Shown: positions 1-7,833 of the stretch, in pieces
Layout: each line of letters opens with the position of its first letter
Numbering within the stretch: position 1 is the first letter of the stretch
Source: an uncultured Lachnospiraceae bacterium
GTDB taxonomy: Bacteria; Bacillota; Clostridia; Lachnospirales; Lachnospiraceae
Length of the DNA stretch: 64,000 nucleotides
Reading direction: 5' to 3'
Assembly: GCA_910585895.1 (NCBI GenBank)
Contig: CAJUHY010000003.1
Coordinates: 2,575 to 66,574 of the forward strand
Made by a program: the position numbers and the translations under genes
The notes under the pieces: generated by a model
What the model saw: the letters and a program-made list of their open reading frames with translations, nothing else
What the model was told of the DNA's origin: nothing
Database searches by the model: none

Positions 1-143
1 CGATATGGCAGGTGTCGCTGTGCGACGCGTGCCGATACATTATCATAGGAGGAAGGCAAATGCGAAGCATTTCTATAATGCCTTCCGACGATATGGCAGG
101 TGTCGCTGTGCGACGCGTGCCGATACATTATCATAGGAGGAAG
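1..143 (+). repeat. Tandem 88-bp structured repeat in front of adk
   Basis: Bases 1-55 are repeated exactly at 89-143, a period of 88 bp; the window starts inside the array, so more copies may lie upstream. Each unit can fold into several hairpins: GGAAGGC (51-57) with GCCTTCC (80-86) enclosing AATGC-GAA-GCATT, and GGCA..GTGTCGC-TGT-GCGACGC..TGCC. Each unit ends in AGGAGG; the last one is the ribosome binding site of adk. A diverged third copy lies at 14371-14460, where the stems are kept despite base changes. Confidence 0.8.
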
Positions 144-152
144 AATGTATGA
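60..152 (+). CDS. Possible 30-residue leader peptide coupled to adk
   Basis: An ATG at 60 sits about 8 nt after an AGGAGG (47-52) and opens a 30-codon frame, beginning MRSISIMPSDDMAGV, that ends with TGA at 150-152. This stop overlaps the adk ATG as ATGA, the usual layout of translational coupling. The frame is carried by the repeat unit, and the distant copy at 14384 keeps much of the peptide (MRSI, then SDDMAG, then a VP). It may be a real leader peptide or a by-product of a structured repeat. No known family is recognised. Confidence 0.3.
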   Translation: MRSISIMPSDDMAGVAVRRVPIHYHRRKNV

Positions 153-793
153 AAATTATTATGTTGGGCGCACCGGGTGCAGGCAAAGGTACACAGGCAA
201 AGCAGATTGCAGATAAATATTATATTCCTCATATTTCTACGGGAGATATTTTCCGCGCAAACTTAAAAGCTGGTACAGAACTGGGTAAGAAAGCAAAAGA
301 GTATATGGACCAGGGGCTTTTAGTGCCGGATGAGTTGACATGTGACCTGGTGATGGACCGTATAGCGCAGGATGATTGCCAGAATGGATTTGTTCTTGAC
401 GGTTTTCCCAGAACCATCCCGCAGGCAGAAGCTTTGGATGCCGCTCTGACGAAAATTAATCAGAAAATGGATTATGCAATTGATGTAGATGTTCCAGACG
501 ATAATATCATTAACCGTATGTCAGGCAGACGTGCCTGCTTAAACTGCGGTGCGACTTACCATATTGTCTCTATCCCCACCCAAGTGGAAGGTATATGTGA
601 CCGCTGCGGCAATTCAGTAGTGCTCCGTGATGACGACCAGCCGGAGACTGTTAAGAAACGTCTGAATGTATACCACGAGCAGACACAGCCGTTGATTGAC
701 TATTATCAGAGACAGGGTATTTTAAAAAGCGTAGACGGAACACAGCCAATGGAGAAAGTATTTGACGCCATTGTAGAAATACTGGGGGCGTAG
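149..793 (+). CDS. adk: Adenylate kinase
   Basis: A 214-residue adenylate kinase, which converts ATP plus AMP to two ADP in the cytoplasm. The P-loop GAPGAGKGT is at residues 7-15, followed by the AMP-binding STGDIFR and the DGFPRT motif. The LID is the long bacterial form with a zinc site made by a CLNC and a CDRC pair, as in Gram-positive enzymes. Length and motifs fit the family fully. It starts at ATG 149 with AGGAGG 8 nt upstream, supplied by the repeat. It is normally between secY and map in Firmicutes; map follows after 3 nt, so the two are surely co-transcribed. Confidence 0.98.
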   Translation: MKIIMLGAPGAGKGTQAKQIADKYYIPHISTGDIFRANLKAGTELGKKAKEYMDQGLLVPDELTCDLVMDRIAQDDCQNGFVLDGFPRTIPQAEALDAALTKINQKMDYAIDVDVPDDNIINRMSGRRACLNCGATYHIVSIPTQVEGICDRCGNSVVLRDDDQPETVKKRLNVYHEQTQPLIDYYQRQGILKSVDGTQPMEKVFDAIVEILGA

Positions 794-796
794 ATT

Positions 797-1558
797 ATGT
801 CTGTATCCATAAAATCAGCCAGGGAAATTGAATTGATGAGGGCAGCGGGGAAAATCCTGGCGAAGGTCCATGAAAATCTGGGCAAAGAACTGAGAGAAGG
901 AATGTCCACTTTGGACATAGACCATCTCGGTGATGATATTATCCGCAGTTATGGCTGCATTCCTTCTTTTAAGAATTATAACGGCTATCCAGCTTCCGTG
1001 TGCGTGTCTGTGAATAACGAGGTTGTTCATGGGATCCCCACAAAGAAGCGTCGTATCCGGGAAGGGGACATTGTAAGCCTTGACATCGGTGTAATTTACA
1101 AAGGATATCACTCCGATGCAGCGAGGACGCATGGCATTGGCGAGATTTCCGAGGAAGCTGCATTATTAATAGAAAGAACGCGTCAAAGTTTTTTTGAAGG
1201 CATTAAGTACGCGAGAGAAGGGCATCACCTTCATGAGATTTCCAATGCAATCAGTGCATATGCGGAAAGCTTTGGCTATGGGGTAGTACGGGACCTGGTG
1301 GGACATGGGGTCGGTACCCATTTGCATGAAGATCCGCAGATTCCTAATTTTGCACAGAAAAGCAGAGGCGTACGGCTACGGGCAGGCATGACATTGGCAA
1401 TTGAACCCATGATCAATGCAGGGCGTTTTGATGTGGAATGGCAGGATGACAATTGGACTGTGGTGACACAGGACGGTTCCTTGTCCGCTCATTACGAAAA
1501 TACGGTTTTAATCACATCCGGGGAACCGGAAATCCTGAGTTTGACCGAAAGCATCTAG
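797..1558 (+). CDS. map: Methionine aminopeptidase, type I
   Basis: A 253-residue type I methionine aminopeptidase, which removes the N-terminal methionine from new proteins when the second residue is small. The metal ligands are visible: the Asp pair in SLDIGVIYKGYHSDAART, the His in GHGVGTHLHEDP, the Glu in IEPMINAG and the Glu near the end in HYENTVLIT. There is no N-terminal zinc-finger extension, as expected for the short bacterial form. The gene starts 3 nt after the adk stop and is followed by a 119-nt gap containing a short repeat motif before the KOW protein gene. Confidence 0.97.
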   Translation: MSVSIKSAREIELMRAAGKILAKVHENLGKELREGMSTLDIDHLGDDIIRSYGCIPSFKNYNGYPASVCVSVNNEVVHGIPTKKRRIREGDIVSLDIGVIYKGYHSDAARTHGIGEISEEAALLIERTRQSFFEGIKYAREGHHLHEISNAISAYAESFGYGVVRDLVGHGVGTHLHEDPQIPNFAQKSRGVRLRAGMTLAIEPMINAGRFDVEWQDDNWTVVTQDGSLSAHYENTVLITSGEPEILSLTESI

Positions 1559-1677
1559 CGATTGGCGTACCGAAGGCAAAGTCAGAGCGTGATGCGAGGT
1601 CGTTCTGTGACGCATTGAACACTTGGCGAGGTTTTATGTTAAACGAACAGAACTTCCTTAGGTAAAAGAGGTAAAAG
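1559..1677. repeat. Intergenic spacer with GAACAGAACT motif, copy 1
   Basis: The gap between map and the KOW gene contains GAACAGAACTTCCTT (1645-1659) preceded by GCGAGGTT. Nearly the same motif, GAACAGAACTNCCTT, recurs at 2572-2586 and 3301-3315, each time in an intergenic gap of the same ribosomal cluster and each time preceded by GAGGT. The function is unknown. Confidence 0.6.
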
Positions 1678-1947
1678 ATGGACATTAAATTAGCAGTTTC
1701 CAGGTCAGGACATGACAAAGACAGTCTTTATGTAATTGTAAAGGAAGAAGACAATCTGGTTTATTTGGCGGATGGGAGGTTAAAGCCCATAGAAAAGCCA
1801 AAAAGAAAAAACAGGAAACATATTCAAATAATTAAGAATCTTCCGAAAGATATTACAGAAGTCTTTACGCAGGAAAATTTTCGGAATGAAGAAATAAAAA
1901 GAGCGATAAAGCTATATCAAAAACAAACTGAAATCAGGAGGAAATAG
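1678..1947 (+). CDS. KOW domain-containing RNA-binding protein
   Basis: An 89-residue small basic protein. Its position between map and infA and its pattern (GHDKDSLYVIVKEEDNLVYLADGR, then a Lys/Arg-rich stretch around residues 36-50) match the KOW-domain RNA-binding protein, related to archaeal/eukaryotic L14e, that Clostridia carry at this place. Its exact role on the ribosome is not established. The last codons hold the AGGAGG used by infA, and only one nucleotide separates its stop from the infA start, so translation is probably coupled. Confidence 0.8.
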   Translation: MDIKLAVSRSGHDKDSLYVIVKEEDNLVYLADGRLKPIEKPKRKNRKHIQIIKNLPKDITEVFTQENFRNEEIKRAIKLYQKQTEIRRK

Positions 1948-1948
1948 A

Positions 1949-2167
1949 ATGTCGAAAGCAGATGTAATAGAAGTAGAAGGAAAAGTAGTGGAGAAGCTGC
2001 CGAATGCTATGTTTCAGGTAGAGCTGGAGAACGGCCATCAGATTCTGGCGCATATCAGTGGCAAGCTGAGGATGAACTTCATCCGTATTCTGCCGGGCGA
2101 TAAGGTGACAATTGAAATGTCCCCCTACGATTTGACGAAAGGCAGAATCATCTGGAGGGATAAATAA
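1949..2167 (+). CDS. infA: Translation initiation factor IF-1
   Basis: A 72-residue protein with the S1-like OB fold of IF-1, which occupies the ribosomal A site during initiation. The sequence from MSKADVIEVEGKVVEKLPNA through HISGKLRMNFIRILPGDKV to DLTKGRIIWRD is typical over its whole length. The start ATG lies one nucleotide after the KOW gene stop, with its SD inside that gene. A factor-independent terminator follows at 2206-2234, so part of transcription from upstream probably ends here. Confidence 0.98.
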   Translation: MSKADVIEVEGKVVEKLPNAMFQVELENGHQILAHISGKLRMNFIRILPGDKVTIEMSPYDLTKGRIIWRDK

Positions 2168-2205
2168 GCAGCCGAGCAATTGATTTTAAATACAGTTAAG
2201 AAATG

Positions 2206-2234
2206 GGAAGCAGTCAGAAGACGGCTTCCTTTTT
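2206..2234 (+). terminator. Rho-independent terminator after infA
   Basis: GGAAGC and GCTTCC pair, with an inner GTC/GAC pair around an AGAA loop and one A-G mismatch, followed directly by TTTTT. It lies inside what is usually one operon and is followed 35 nt later by a good promoter, so it probably partly separates the infA and rpmJ transcription units. Confidence 0.75.
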
Positions 2235-2268
2235 GCTACCTGGTGTTTGAGGAAAATGAAAAAAATCC

Positions 2269-2297
2269 TTGATTTTTCAGGGCTTGGGTGCTATACT
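2269..2297 (+). promoter_or_regulatory. SigmaA promoter of the rpmJ-rplQ unit
   Basis: TTGATT at 2269-2274 and TATACT at 2292-2297 with a 17-nt spacer. The predicted leader of about 90 nt to rpmJ contains small hairpins such as TGTCC-GTC-TGGACA. Together with the terminator just upstream this gives the rpmJ-rpsM-rpsK-rpsD-rpoA-rplQ block its own promoter. Confidence 0.7.
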
Positions 2298-2396
2298 ATT
2301 AGCTGAATGCTTTTGGAGCATAGTATTTTTGCGCGCAAAATTGCGTAAAACCAATTTAGAATGTCCGTCTGGACAAAGCAGAAAGGAGGAAATGCT

Positions 2397-2510
2397 GTGA
2401 AGGTAAGATCATCAGTAAAACCTATTTGCGAAAAGTGCAAGATTATCAAGAGAAAAGGAAGTATTCGGGTAATCTGCGAGAATCCGAAACACAAACAGAG
2501 GCAGGGGTGA
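2397..2510 (+). CDS. rpmJ: 50S ribosomal protein L36
   Basis: A 37-residue protein starting at GTG 2397: MKVRSSVKPICEKCKIIKRK and onward to CENPKHKQRQG. It is the zinc-ribbon form of L36, with ligands C11, C14, C27 and H32. The length of 37 or 38 is standard. AAAGGAGG lies 7 nt before the GTG. The ATG at 2392 reads into a stop after two codons, so GTG is the true start. The gene sits between infA and rpsM as in most bacteria. Confidence 0.95.
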   Translation: MKVRSSVKPICEKCKIIKRKGSIRVICENPKHKQRQG

Positions 2511-2887
2511 CCGGAAACTCCGAGCGAAGTGAGGAGTATCATCCTTAGGAAACAAGAGGTCTGGATTTAGTGAACAGAACTACCTTATTTATTATCATTT
2601 GTTTGTGTAATTTTGCAACTATTTATGTGCGGCTGTAGTAAGACATCTGAGGATTGTTCTTGCTATTCATAATAGCCAGTGTGCACGACTGGATTGCTGT
2701 TTTTTGATACCGAGGAAACAGGAATATAACAGTGCAAAAGACCAGAGTGACAGTATACACACATTTCAGGACGAGCAACCGTAGCTGTATATGGTCAGCT
2801 GATGTCAGGCAGATTTTGTTGCGGATTTGCCGTAGTTTTATATAATTCAAAATGGAAAAGAAAAATTTATGGAGGTGCACAACACAC
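2511..2887. other. 377-nt non-coding gap between rpmJ and rpsM
   Basis: No gene is visible. The gap begins with a hairpin around ACTCC-GAGCGAAGTGA-GGAGT (2518-2538), carries the second GAACAGAACTACCTT motif (2572-2586), and ends with a probable promoter (2819-2846). The spacing is unusually long for this normally compact cluster and suggests insertion of a small repeat element. Confidence 0.6.
2819..2846 (+). promoter_or_regulatory. Possible sigmaA promoter of rpsM
   Basis: TTGCGG at 2819-2824 and a perfect TATAAT at 2841-2846 with a 16-nt spacer. This would give a short leader of about 35 nt before rpsM. Confidence 0.5.
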
Positions 2888-3256
2888 ATGGCTCGTATTG
2901 CAGGTGTAGATTTACCAAGAGAAAAACGTGTTGAGATTGGGTTGACTTATATTTATGGTATTGGAAGAACAAGCTCCAACCGTATTCTTGCTGAGGCAAA
3001 AGTAAACCCCGATACTCGTGTCAGGGATTTGACTGACGAAGAAGTTAAGAGAATTAGTGAAGTGATTGATAAGACTCAGACCGTAGAAGGTGATTTGAGA
3101 AGAGAAATCGCTCTTAATATTAAGCGGTTACAGGAAATTGGATGTTATCGCGGAATCCGTCATAGGAAAGGGCTTCCGGTTCGTGGTCAGAAGACAAAGA
3201 CAAATGCAAGAACCCGAAAAGGTCCGAAGAGAACTGTTGCTAATAAGAAAAAGTAG
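2888..3256 (+). CDS. rpsM: 30S ribosomal protein S13
   Basis: A 122-residue S13, a protein of the small-subunit head that contacts the P-site tRNA and S19. It opens MARIAGVDLPREKRVEIG, contains the helix-hairpin-helix YIYGIGRTSSNRIL, and ends in the basic tail rich in Arg and Lys (GQKTKTNARTRKGPKR). The in-frame upstream ATG at 2852 would add 12 residues not found in S13; ATG 2888 with GGAGG at 2871-2875 is chosen. Confidence 0.98.
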   Translation: MARIAGVDLPREKRVEIGLTYIYGIGRTSSNRILAEAKVNPDTRVRDLTDEEVKRISEVIDKTQTVEGDLRREIALNIKRLQEIGCYRGIRHRKGLPVRGQKTKTNARTRKGPKRTVANKKK

Positions 3257-3374
3257 AGCACTTAGCGAAAGCAAGCTAAAAAGCGCAGCTTGAGGTTAGT
3301 GAACAGAACTGCCTTGTGAAAAAGTGATATGTAACTATTATGATAATTAAAGAAGAAAGTAGGTTAGTTTAGAA
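3257..3374. repeat. Intergenic spacer with hairpin and GAACAGAACT motif, copy 3
   Basis: The gap between rpsM and rpsK holds an imperfect inverted repeat (AGCACTTAGCGAAAGCAAGCT against AGCTTGAGGTTAGTG) followed by GAACAGAACTGCCTT at 3301-3315, the third copy of the motif seen at 1645 and 2572. The rpsK start at the end of this gap has only a weak ribosome binding site (GTAGG about 13 nt upstream). Confidence 0.55.
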
Positions 3375-3770
3375 ATGGCGAAAAACACTGCAAAAAAAGT
3401 GACAAAAAAGCGCGTAAAGAAAAACGTTGAACGCGGACAGGCGCACATTCAGTCATCTTTTAACAATACAATTGTAACGATTACGGATGCTGAAGGAAAT
3501 GCTTTATCATGGGCAAGTGCAGGCGGTCTTGGTTTTAGAGGTTCAAGGAAATCTACTCCGTATGCTGCACAGATGGCAGCAGAGACTGCAACAAAGGCAG
3601 CGCTCATCCATGGTTTGAAGACAGTAGACGTTATGGTAAAAGGACCCGGTTCAGGACGTGAAGCAGCAATCCGTGCGCTTCAGGCATGTGGACTTGAAGT
3701 AACCAGTATCAAAGACGTTACTCCGGTGCCTCACAACGGATGCCGCCCACCAAAACGCAGAAGAGTCTAA
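3375..3770 (+). CDS. rpsK: 30S ribosomal protein S11
   Basis: A 131-residue S11 of the small-subunit platform. Conserved stretches include HIQSSFNNTIVTITDAEGNAL, SAGGLGFRGSRKSTPYAAQ, VKGPGSGREAAIRAL and the terminal VTPVPHNGCRPPKRRRV. The length fits the family. The ribosome binding site is weak for a ribosomal protein gene. rpsD follows after 19 nt behind AGGAGG. Confidence 0.98.
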   Translation: MAKNTAKKVTKKRVKKNVERGQAHIQSSFNNTIVTITDAEGNALSWASAGGLGFRGSRKSTPYAAQMAAETATKAALIHGLKTVDVMVKGPGSGREAAIRALQACGLEVTSIKDVTPVPHNGCRPPKRRRV

Positions 3771-3789
3771 TTAGGAGGTATAGGTTAAG

Positions 3790-4383
3790 ATGGCAATAAA
3801 TAGAGTTCCAGTTCTTAAGAGATGCAGGTCTCTTGGTTTAGACCCGGTGTATCTGGGAATTGATAAAAAGTCTAACAGACAGTTGAAGAGAGCAAACAGG
3901 AAAGTATCTGAGTATGGACTTCAGTTGAGAGAGAAACAGAAAGCAAAATTCATCTATGGTGTATTGGAGAAGCCTTTCCATAACTATTACCTGAAAGCAG
4001 ACAGGATGAAAGGCATGACCGGTGAGAATCTGATGATTCTTCTGGAGCGAAGATTAGATAACGTAGTATATCGTTTAGGTCTGGCAAGAACAAGAAAAGA
4101 AGCAAGACAGATTGTCGGTCATAAGCATGTAATGGTAAATGGTAAGCAGGTAACAATTCCGTCTTATCTGATTAAGGCTGGAGATACCATTGAAATCAAA
4201 GAAAAATGCAAAGGCGCTCAGAGATACAAAGATATCCTTGAGGTGACCGGTGGAAGACTGGTGCCGGAGTGGTTGGATGTGGATCAGGAAAACCTGAAAG
4301 GTACTGTAAAAGAATTACCGACCAGAGAGATTATTGATGTTCCGGTTGATGAGATGCTTATCGTCGAGTTATATTCTAAATAA
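3790..4383 (+). CDS. rpsD: 30S ribosomal protein S4
   Basis: A 197-residue S4, an early-binding 16S rRNA protein and often the translational repressor of its operon. It starts MAINRVPVLKRCRSLGLDP. The S4 RNA-binding domain lies at about residues 86-150 (LERRLDNVVYRLGLARTRKEA, then GHKHVMVNGK). There are no N-terminal zinc-binding cysteines. The gene lies between rpsK and rpoA, its normal place in Firmicutes. Confidence 0.98.
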   Translation: MAINRVPVLKRCRSLGLDPVYLGIDKKSNRQLKRANRKVSEYGLQLREKQKAKFIYGVLEKPFHNYYLKADRMKGMTGENLMILLERRLDNVVYRLGLARTRKEARQIVGHKHVMVNGKQVTIPSYLIKAGDTIEIKEKCKGAQRYKDILEVTGGRLVPEWLDVDQENLKGTVKELPTREIIDVPVDEMLIVELYSK

Positions 4384-4424
4384 TAAGTGACAAGCAACGG
4401 TATCCGAAAAGGAGGGACTTTGTA

Positions 4425-5384
4425 GTGTTCGATTTTGAAAAACCGAAAATTGAAATTGCGCAGATTTCAGAAGACAAAAAATACGGCCGATTTGTCGTAG
4501 AACCACTTGAAAGAGGCTATGGTACTACACTTGGGAACTCACTGAGAAGGATTATGCTTTCTTCTTTACCGGGTGCAGCAGTCAGTCAGGTGAAAATCGA
4601 AGGTGTTCTGCATGAATTCAGTTCCATTCCGGGCATTAAGGAAGATGTGACTGAGATTATCATGAACATTAAGAATCTGGCACTGAAAAATACCAGCCTA
4701 ACTAACGAGTCTAAAGTTGCTTATATCGAATTTGAAGGCGAAGGCGTAGTTACAGCTGCAGATATCCAGGTTGACCCGGATATTGAGATAATGAATCCAG
4801 ATTTAGTCATTGCCCACTTAAATGGTGGGGCAGATTCCAGATTATATATGGAACTGACGATTACGAAGGGCAGAGGTTATGTCAGCGCTGATAAGAACAA
4901 GGGTGAGGATGTTCCTATCGGCGTTATAGCGGTTGACTGCATTTATACGCCTATTGAGCGTGTAAACCTTTCAATTGAAAATACCCGTGTAGGGCAGATT
5001 ACAGACTATGACAAACTTACGCTGGACGTGTATACGAACGGCACTTTAGAGCCGGATGAGGCAGTAAGCTTGGCGGCGAAAGTTTTAAGCGAGCATTTGA
5101 ATCTGTTTATTGACTTGTCTGAGAATGCTAAGACAGCAGAAGTTATGATTGAAAAAGAGGACAATGCGAAAGAAAAAGTCCTTGAAATGAACATTGACGA
5201 ACTTGAGTTGTCTGTCCGTTCTTATAACTGTCTGAAGCGTGCTGGAATCAACACGGTGGAAGAGTTGACAAACAGGACGCCGGAAGACATGATGAAAGTT
5301 CGTAACCTCGGACGCAAGTCATTGGAGGAAGTACTGGCAAAATTAAAAGAATTAGGATTACAACTGAACCCTGGCGAGGAATGA
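4425..5384 (+). CDS. rpoA: DNA-directed RNA polymerase alpha subunit
   Basis: A 319-residue alpha subunit. The N-terminal domain, which drives alpha dimerisation and beta/beta-prime assembly, spans about residues 1-230 (YGRFVVEPLERGYGTTLGNSLRR is its signature). The C-terminal domain that contacts UP elements and activators follows a linker and contains LELSVRSYNCLKRAGINTVEEL and VRNLGRKSLEEV. The start is GTG 4425 behind AAAGGAGGG. A 235-nt gap with inverted repeats separates it from rplQ. Confidence 0.98.
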   Translation: MFDFEKPKIEIAQISEDKKYGRFVVEPLERGYGTTLGNSLRRIMLSSLPGAAVSQVKIEGVLHEFSSIPGIKEDVTEIIMNIKNLALKNTSLTNESKVAYIEFEGEGVVTAADIQVDPDIEIMNPDLVIAHLNGGADSRLYMELTITKGRGYVSADKNKGEDVPIGVIAVDCIYTPIERVNLSIENTRVGQITDYDKLTLDVYTNGTLEPDEAVSLAAKVLSEHLNLFIDLSENAKTAEVMIEKEDNAKEKVLEMNIDELELSVRSYNCLKRAGINTVEELTNRTPEDMMKVRNLGRKSLEEVLAKLKELGLQLNPGEE

Positions 5385-5619
5385 AATTCATTGCCAGGGT
5401 GATACCAAACGAACTGCTAACGTTCGTTTGGGTACCGCTTTATTCTGGCGGGGAATAGTCCGAGACAGGACACAAAGGCGGGGTTTGTAAGACCAAAAGG
5501 CGAAGACCCTGTATATCCCGGTAATGGGATATTCCCATAGTGAGCAGCAAGTAAATAACAATATTCGGGAGTAAGACCAAAGGGCATCGCCGGGTATTTC
5601 ACAAATGGAGGATTGAATA
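5385..5619. other. Structured spacer between rpoA and rplQ
   Basis: No gene is supported. A hairpin with stem CCAAACGAAC / GTTCGTTTGG (5404-5430) lies soon after rpoA but has no T-run. Further on, GTAAGACCAAA occurs at 5488 and again at about 5570, and ATATCCC / GGGATAT can pair. It may be a leader controlling rplQ or a decayed repeat; it matches no riboswitch that I recognise. Confidence 0.4.
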
Positions 5620-6156
5620 ATGGCAAAATATAGAAAATTAGGCAGGACCTCAGACCAGAGAAAGGCGCTGCTGAGAAATCAGGTAACGGCATTGCTTTAT
5701 AATGGCAAGATTGTAACCACAGAAGCTAAGGCAAAAGAAGTCCGCAAGATTGCAGAAGGCCTGATTGCCATGGGTATCAGAGAGAAAGATAACTTTGAGG
5801 AAGTAACGGTGACCGCTAAAGTTGCCCGTAAAGACAGTGACGGCAAGAGAGTAAAAGAGGTTGTAGACGGCAAGAGAGTTACCGTATATGATGAAGTAGA
5901 GAAAACGATTAAGAAAGACCTTCCTTCCCGTCTCCACGCAAGACGGCAGATGAACAGGGTATTATATCCTGTAACGTCTGTTCCAGCGGAGAACAAAGGA
6001 AGGAAGAAGAACACCAAGAAAGTTGACATGGCAGCTAAGATTTTTGACGAGATTGCTCCAAAATATGTAGGTCGTAACGGTGGGTACACCAGAATCGTCA
6101 AGATTGGTCAGCGTAAAGGTGATGGCGCTTTAGAGGTTCTTCTGGAGTTAGTCTAA
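5620..6156 (+). CDS. rplQ: 50S ribosomal protein L17, long form
   Basis: A 178-residue L17 near the peptide exit tunnel. The N-terminal part (KLGRTSDQRKALLRNQVTALL, then GKIVTTEAKAKEVRKIAEGLI) and the end (YTRIVKIGQRKGDGALEVLLEL) are typical. Between them is an insertion of roughly 50-60 residues, Lys/Arg-rich and including SDGKRVKEVVDGKRV, absent from the 120-residue Bacillus protein; long L17 forms are known in Lachnospiraceae. SD is GGAGG with a normal spacing. The gene ends the cluster. Confidence 0.97.
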   Translation: MAKYRKLGRTSDQRKALLRNQVTALLYNGKIVTTEAKAKEVRKIAEGLIAMGIREKDNFEEVTVTAKVARKDSDGKRVKEVVDGKRVTVYDEVEKTIKKDLPSRLHARRQMNRVLYPVTSVPAENKGRKKNTKKVDMAAKIFDEIAPKYVGRNGGYTRIVKIGQRKGDGALEVLLELV

Positions 6157-6188
6157 GAATCGGAATGCGAGAATACGCGATATAATTT

Positions 6189-6236
6189 TAGGTCACAGGA
6201 AAGAATATTTGAAATGTATTTTTTTCCTGTGACCTA
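6189..6236 (+). terminator. Inverted repeat ending the ribosomal cluster
   Basis: TAGGTCACAGGAA (6189-6201) pairs with TTCCTGTGACCTA (6224-6236), and the inner AAGAATA / TATTTTTT can extend the stem. No clear T-run follows, so termination may be modest. It lies between rplQ and putP and may also influence putP. Confidence 0.5.
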
Positions 6237-6260
6237 CTTTATGGAAGGAGAAAAATATTT

Positions 6261-7799
6261 ATGAGTACAGCATCCATTTGTATTTTAATTACAATTGTGA
6301 TTTACCTCATTGGCATGTTGGGGATTGGATTTTATTTTGCCAGAAAAAATGAATCTGCCTCCGACTTTTACCTTGGGGGACGTAAACTTGGACCGCTGGT
6401 AACTGCCATGAGTGCGGAGGCATCAGATATGTCCGGTTATCTGCTGATGGGACTGCCCGGACTGGCTTATGCTTCCGGACTGGCAGATGTTGGCTGGACG
6501 ATTGTTGGTCTGGCAGCAGGTACATATCTTAACTGGCTGTTTACAGCAAGGCGTCTGCGCCGTTACACGCAGATTACAAATTCTTTTACATTGCCACAGT
6601 TCTTTTCAAACCGTTTCCATGATAAGAAAAATATTTTGACGATGATTGCAGCATTGATTATCATTATTTTCTTTGTGCCATATACCGCTTCCGGTTTTGC
6701 AGCCTGCGGAAAGCTATTTTCCTCATTGTTTGGTGCAGATTATATGACAGCAATGATTATTTCGGCGATTGTTATTGTCGGCTATACGGCTGCGGGCGGT
6801 TTTCTTGCAGCATCTACGACCGATTTTATCCAGAGTATCATTATGACAATAGCGATTATTTTTGTAATGGTATTTGCAACTGTTTCTGCAGGCGGCATCG
6901 GCGCGGTTATGGAAAATGCCAGGGAACTGCCGGGTTATTTGTCAGCTACCAGCACTTATGTGGCAAAGAGCGGGGAAGCGGCACCTTATGGTTTTCTTAA
7001 AATTGTCTCCACCTGCGCATGGGGATTTGGCTATTTTGGAATGCCTCATATCCTGCTCCGGTTTATGGCAATCAAGGATGAGAACAAATTGAAATTATCA
7101 CGCCGTGTGGCTTCTGTCTGGGTAGTGATTGCCATGGCCATGGCTGTGTTTATCGGTATGGTGGGTAATGCTCTGAGCAAACAGGGAATCATTGCTACGC
7201 TTATTGAAAGCGACACAGAAACAGTTATTGTCCGTATTGCCGATTTATTGTCCAAGTATGGGATTATTCCGGCTTTGATAGCCGGTTTGATTTTAGCCGG
7301 AATTTTGGCAAGTACTATGTCAACTGCGGATTCGCAGCTTTTGGCAGCTTCTTCGAGTGTATCGCAGAACGTTTTGCAGGATACGCTGCATCTGAATCTG
7401 TCTTCTAAGACAAGCATGTTGATTGCAAGGGGGACCGTTGTAGTAATCGCTATTCTTGGTGTGATTATTGCCCGTGATCCAAACAGTTCTGTATTTAATA
7501 TTGTATCCTTTGCATGGGCAGGATTTGGCGCAGCTTTCGGTCCGGTGATTATCTGTTCGCTGTTCTGGAAGCGCACGACATTGTCTGGAGCTGTTTTTGG
7601 CATGGTGGCGGGCGGAGCTACAGTATTTATATGGAAGTACCTGGTTGCGCCTTTAGGGGGTGCATTTGCCATATATGAGCTTCTTCCGGCATTCCTTGTG
7701 GGAATAGCAGCCATCGTGGTTGTAAGTTTGCTTACAAAGAAACCCAGCGCTGAGATTCTTGCTGAATTTGAGGCGGCAAAAGGCAGCAATGTGATATAG
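6261..7799 (+). CDS. putP: Sodium/proline symporter, SSS family
   Basis: A 512-residue integral membrane protein of the sodium:solute symporter family with about 13 hydrophobic segments. The stretch FYLGGRKLGPLVTAMSAEAS followed by DMSGYLLMGLPG is the family signature near transmembrane segment 2 and matches PutP-type proline transporters. Other typical parts are SKYGIIPALIAGLILAGILA and ASTMSTADSQLLAASSSVSQ. Substrate is inferred; other SSS members share these motifs. SD AAGGAG precedes ATG 6261. The gene stands alone between a hairpin at 6189 and another at 7834. Confidence 0.9.
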   Translation: MSTASICILITIVIYLIGMLGIGFYFARKNESASDFYLGGRKLGPLVTAMSAEASDMSGYLLMGLPGLAYASGLADVGWTIVGLAAGTYLNWLFTARRLRRYTQITNSFTLPQFFSNRFHDKKNILTMIAALIIIIFFVPYTASGFAACGKLFSSLFGADYMTAMIISAIVIVGYTAAGGFLAASTTDFIQSIIMTIAIIFVMVFATVSAGGIGAVMENARELPGYLSATSTYVAKSGEAAPYGFLKIVSTCAWGFGYFGMPHILLRFMAIKDENKLKLSRRVASVWVVIAMAMAVFIGMVGNALSKQGIIATLIESDTETVIVRIADLLSKYGIIPALIAGLILAGILASTMSTADSQLLAASSSVSQNVLQDTLHLNLSSKTSMLIARGTVVVIAILGVIIARDPNSSVFNIVSFAWAGFGAAFGPVIICSLFWKRTTLSGAVFGMVAGGATVFIWKYLVAPLGGAFAIYELLPAFLVGIAAIVVVSLLTKKPSAEILAEFEAAKGSNVI

Positions 7800-7833
7800 A
7801 AGAAAAAAATAAAAAATTTAATATAGTTGAAAT

